In this document: in pieces, positions 6,020-8,027 of the stretch
How the letters are laid out: the number at the start of each line of letters is the position of its first letter
How positions within the stretch are numbered: position 1 is the stretch's first letter
Assembly: GCA_903897565.1 (NCBI GenBank)
Contig: CAIUCF010000251.1
Location: 1-8,027 of the forward strand
Length of the DNA stretch: 8,027 bases
Direction of reading: 5' to 3'
DNA from: an uncultured Rhodospirillales bacterium
Lineage (GTDB): Bacteria > Pseudomonadota > Alphaproteobacteria > ATCC43930 > CGMCC-115725
Program-made: the position numbers and the translations under genes
Notes under the pieces: generated by a model
What the model saw: the letters and a program-made list of their open reading frames with translations, nothing else
Told to the model about the DNA's origin: nothing
Databases searched by the model: none

Positions 6020-6616
6020 ATGTTGGTCCGCAGTCTAATGTCGGCCATTCTTGCTTGTTTCGTGATGTCATCGGCGCATGCAGCGACATTCTACTACACG
6101 GTGAGTGGGACACTTGGAGGCGATGTGATTTCGGGGCATGGGACCGGGCAGTTGCTTCCTGGAATTCCTTATCACGACGGAGGCGCCGAAATAATTCACG
6201 ATTTTGATTTCTCAATTACCGGAAGCGATCAGTCTTATGCTGGTTACGTCGGAAATTATACGACCCTAGGCAACTCCGCCGACAAGTACGGCGTGTGGGA
6301 TTACAATCCTCTGCCTTCAACAGATTATGTGCCCAATCCGCAGGTTTACCCGAATAAATATCCCCTGGTCCTGCTCGCCGTCCCCATTCTCGCTTTAGCT
6401 CCCGATATCTTCGCGACGGGCGGAACCCATACGTACGTCGTCGCTGTCGGTGCCGGCGACCCTGCTGGCGGTGGCAGTGCTACATTCACCTCTGATAGCG
6501 CGACGGTTTCGATTTCTCTCGTCCCGTTGCCGGCGGCTTTGCCACTCTTCGGCTCAGCCTTTGTCGGCCTTGCCTGCCTCGCATCGGCTCACAGAAAGCG
6601 GAGCAGGGGCGTCTGA
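6020..6616 (+). CDS. Secreted protein with a VPLPA-CTERM sorting signal
   Basis: A 198-residue exported protein of unknown function. Residues 1-21 are a Sec signal peptide (basic start, hydrophobic core LMSAILACFVM, likely cut after AHA at 21). The C-terminus is a tripartite sorting signal: VPLPA at 168-172, a hydrophobic segment to about 190, and a basic tail HRKRSRGV (191-198). This is the VPLPA variant of PEP-CTERM signals, processed by exosortase-type enzymes at the inner membrane, usually in exopolysaccharide-producing bacteria. The body (22-167) is rich in Gly, Tyr, Asp and Thr and probably beta-rich, with no recognised domain. The start is supported by AGGAGGGG (6007-6014), seven bases from the ATG. 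G+C is lower than in neighbouring genes (25 of 60 bases in 6181-6240), which suggests a different origin. No exosortase gene is present here. Confidence 0.85.
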   Translation: MLVRSLMSAILACFVMSSAHAATFYYTVSGTLGGDVISGHGTGQLLPGIPYHDGGAEIIHDFDFSITGSDQSYAGYVGNYTTLGNSADKYGVWDYNPLPSTDYVPNPQVYPNKYPLVLLAVPILALAPDIFATGGTHTYVVAVGAGDPAGGGSATFTSDSATVSISLVPLPAALPLFGSAFVGLACLASAHRKRSRGV

Positions 6617-6689
6617 CAGAGGCAGTCCGCCTTCCGACAGGCATCCCCTTGCCGATCACAGCGCATACCTCTTACCGTCGTCGCCTCTG
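6617..6689 (+). other. Long-loop inverted repeat between the CTERM gene and the second cupin
   Basis: CAGAGGC (6617-6623), immediately after the stop codon of the VPLPA-CTERM gene, is complementary to GCCTCTG (6683-6689), just before the cupin ribosome binding site. The loop is 59 bases. It could fold in a transcript and influence readthrough or cupin translation, but a 7-bp arm with such a loop may be chance. No T-run follows. Confidence 0.2.
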
Positions 6690-6709
6690 GCACCACGAGG
6701 AGCAATCTC

Positions 6710-7207
6710 ATGCCCCGTATTTCGGCGCGTTTCGATCCCGGGTCCGTCGAGTGGCGTCGCGTCACCGACCCTTCCTGCACCGAGTACAAGATCGATTTCG
6801 AGTATAGTCTCCTGGGCTATGATCTGGAGGTTGGTCGGCTCGACATGCTGCTGCGCTACGCCAAGGGGCGGGGCCATTGCCGACGCCATCGCCATGTCGC
6901 CGCGACCGCGACCCTGGTGCTCGAGGGCGAGCAGCATCTGGTAGAGATGCTTCCCGGCGGCGGGACGAAGACGATCTCGCGCAAGCAGGGCGATTATGCC
7001 CTCGCCGGCGCCGATGCCCTGCCGCATACGGAATCCGGCGGGGAGGACGGCGGCACGATCCTGTTGTCGATGTCCGCGCCCGACGGCATCCTGTTCGAAT
7101 ATTTCGACGAGAACATGGCGAACGGCTGGACACTGTCGATCGCCGAGTATGTCGATGCCTGGATCAACAATGTCCCCTACGGCACGGCGCCGCGATCGGC
7201 CGCCTGA
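6710..7207 (+). CDS. Cupin-domain protein, ChrR/dihydroxyacetophenone-dioxygenase-like type
   Basis: A 165-residue protein with one central cupin barrel. Motif 1 is GHCRRHRHVAATATLVLEGE: the HRH pair is present, but the Glu usually found four or five residues later is replaced by Thr or Ala. Motif 2 is GDYALAGADALPHTESGG, with the expected Gly, Pro and His. Three His could therefore bind a metal, as in cupins related to ChrR and 2,4'-dihydroxyacetophenone dioxygenase, which is the closest type I can suggest. It has no signal peptide and is likely cytosolic. The start is supported by GAGGAG (6697-6702), seven bases from the ATG. It lies 93 bp after the CTERM gene on the same strand and converges with the intradiol dioxygenase, whose stop is 36 bp away. 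Fold call is firm; oxygenase, isomerase or sensor roles are all possible. Confidence 0.83.
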   Translation: MPRISARFDPGSVEWRRVTDPSCTEYKIDFEYSLLGYDLEVGRLDMLLRYAKGRGHCRRHRHVAATATLVLEGEQHLVEMLPGGGTKTISRKQGDYALAGADALPHTESGGEDGGTILLSMSAPDGILFEYFDENMANGWTLSIAEYVDAWINNVPYGTAPRSAA

Positions 7208-7250
7208 GCCCGCGGCACGGGGGCGGCGCGCCGGATAGGCGGCTCAGGCG
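7201..7250. terminator. Bidirectional terminator candidate at the convergent 3' ends
   Basis: CGCCTGAGCC (7201-7210) and GGCTCAGGCG (7241-7250) form a perfect 10-bp inverted repeat around a 30-bp G+C-rich loop that includes the palindrome GGCGCGCC. The plus-strand cupin stop (7205-7207) lies in the left arm and the minus-strand dioxygenase stop (7244-7246) in the right arm. A stem this strong can form in RNA from either direction. There is no T-run on either side, so termination would be by a non-classical hairpin, or the structure may protect 3' ends. Confidence 0.55.
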
Positions 7251-8027
7251 TCGTAGAGGGTCCAGTCGTAGCGCATATAGAGTTCCGCATCGCCCCGACC
7301 CGCAGCGGGTTCGAAATCGAGCACCAGCGAGTCCTTCACCGCGAAGATCGAATCCTTGTCGATATAGGGGCAATCGCGGTCGTAGAGCTGCGAGATGATG
7401 CTGTGTTTGCCCGCGGCACCGACGATCAGGTGGAGATGCGCAGGCCGCATCGGATGGCGGCCGAGCTTGCGCAGCAGGACGCCACCCGGCCCGTCGTCCG
7501 GGATCGGGTAGGCGGTCGGCCGCAGGCAGTGGAAGGCATAGTAACCCTCGGCATCCGTGGTGAAGACACCGCGAAGATTGGTCCCCGATTGTCGCGGGTT
7601 CTGGATGTCGTAGAGCCCGTCGGCCCCAGCCTGCCAGACGTCGAGCGTGGCCCCGGCGATCGGCCGCCCCGCCGCGTCGCGGACGTAGCCCTCCATGAAG
7701 ACGACCTGGCCTTCGGCCTCGCCGGTGACGATGGAAGCCCCGGTCGGTAGATACGGGGCCGAGGGCAGATACATCGGCCCGAGCACCGCCGTCTGCGGGC
7801 CGCCATTGGGGCTGATCATGTCGACCAGCACTTCGAGCCCGAGAATATTGGCGGTGAGCAGGAACTCGTTGCGGGTGTCGTTCGACATCTTGCCCGCCTC
7901 GACGAGAAAACCGCAGATCGTTACCAGCTCGTCGAGTGTCAGCCCGGTTTCCTCGATGAAACCATGGAGGTGGCGGATGGCGGACTCCATGAGTTGCCGC
8001 GTCCGGGGAGCGACCTCGGCCGAGGTC
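7244..8027 (-). CDS. Intradiol ring-cleavage dioxygenase (catechol/hydroxyquinol 1,2-dioxygenase type), 5' end beyond the window
   Basis: A non-haem Fe(III) dioxygenase that opens catecholic rings between the two hydroxyl-bearing carbons to give cis,cis-muconate-type products. From the Met at 7990: an N-terminal helical dimerisation segment (SAIRHLHGFIEETGLTLDEL), GPMYLPSAP (71-79, the GPFY region), DVWQAGADGLYD (117-128) with ligand Y127, AYPIPDDGP (160-168) with ligand Y161, and RPAHLHLIV (182-190) with ligands H185 and H187. All four Fe ligands are present. The Met at 7990 has no ribosome binding site, and the same frame runs upstream to the window edge as TSAEVAPRTRQL, the sort of sequence that precedes the helical segment in this family. 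The true start is therefore probably outside, perhaps a few dozen codons away. Substrate choice between catechol, chlorocatechol and hydroxyquinol cannot be fixed from here; the N-terminal helical segment suits a hydroxyquinol-type or catechol-type enzyme rather than protocatechuate 3,4-dioxygenase. Confidence 0.93.
   Translation of the reverse strand, partial: TSAEVAPRTRQLMESAIRHLHGFIEETGLTLDELVTICGFLVEAGKMSNDTRNEFLLTANILGLEVLVDMISPNGGPQTAVLGPMYLPSAPYLPTGASIVTGEAEGQVVFMEGYVRDAAGRPIAGATLDVWQAGADGLYDIQNPRQSGTNLRGVFTTDAEGYYAFHCLRPTAYPIPDDGPGGVLLRKLGRHPMRPAHLHLIVGAAGKHSIISQLYDRDCPYIDKDSIFAVKDSLVLDFEPAAGRGDAELYMRYDWTLYDA
8012..8027. repeat. Perfect 16-bp palindrome at the right edge
   Basis: GACCTCGGCCGAGGTC is fully self-complementary. 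It lies inside the upstream-extended frame of the dioxygenase. Its half-sites (GACCTCG and CGAGGTC) are those of the palindrome at 1991-2005, in the reverse order. It may be chance in high-GC coding sequence. Confidence 0.35.

Noticed and set aside
6450..6944. A 164-codon plus-strand open frame overlapping the CTERM gene and the second cupin
   Set aside because: It overlaps two genes that have their own ribosome binding sites and clear protein signatures, and its product is Ser/Arg/Pro-rich with no domain.

Overview
The window is GC-rich chromosomal DNA of an alphaproteobacterial type. The support for that is high G+C with strong third-position bias in the genes, GGAGG-type ribosome binding sites, and a VPLPA-type C-terminal sorting signal that I associate mainly with Alphaproteobacteria. 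Genus cannot be assigned from sequence alone. There are seven intact or near-intact protein genes and one LysR regulator interrupted by an in-frame stop. No RNA genes, CRISPR arrays or recognisable insertion sequences were seen.

Layout. Positions 1-297 hold nothing recognisable. On the minus strand come a zinc-independent medium-chain NADP-dependent oxidoreductase (298-1302) and, upstream of it in transcription order, a glyoxalase/VOC protein (1415-1933). Divergent from this pair is a LysR-type regulator (2164-3117, plus strand) with an amber codon at 2794-2796 and an otherwise open frame to a normal C-terminus. The divergent spacer carries several dyads, one of which fits the T-N11-A LysR box. 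Converging on the regulator is a 602-residue flavin monooxygenase with an N-terminal NTF2/SnoaL-like domain (3341-5149, minus). Upstream of it on the same strand lie a stretch that looks like a frameshifted gene remnant and a small manganese-type cupin of the hydroxynitrile-lyase-like group (5445-5858, minus).

Divergent from that cupin are a lower-GC secreted protein with a VPLPA-CTERM tail (6020-6616, plus) and a second, different cupin (6710-7207, plus). The second cupin converges on an intradiol ring-cleavage dioxygenase (7244 to beyond the window end, minus). The convergent 3' ends share a perfect 10-bp inverted repeat that contains both stop codons.

How the genes may work together (inference): flavin monooxygenase, intradiol dioxygenase, VOC protein, two cupins and an enone/quinone-type reductase form the kind of set found in accessory catabolic regions for aromatic or cyclic ketone compounds. 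The substrate cannot be read from sequence. Signs of decay or rearrangement are the stop in the regulator, a possible dioxygenase-like scrap at the 3' end of the monooxygenase gene, the remnant at 5320-5444 and the compositional dip over the secreted protein. They suggest an assembled, partly eroding cluster rather than a conserved core operon. I did not find a clearly new system; the most checkable oddities are listed as findings.
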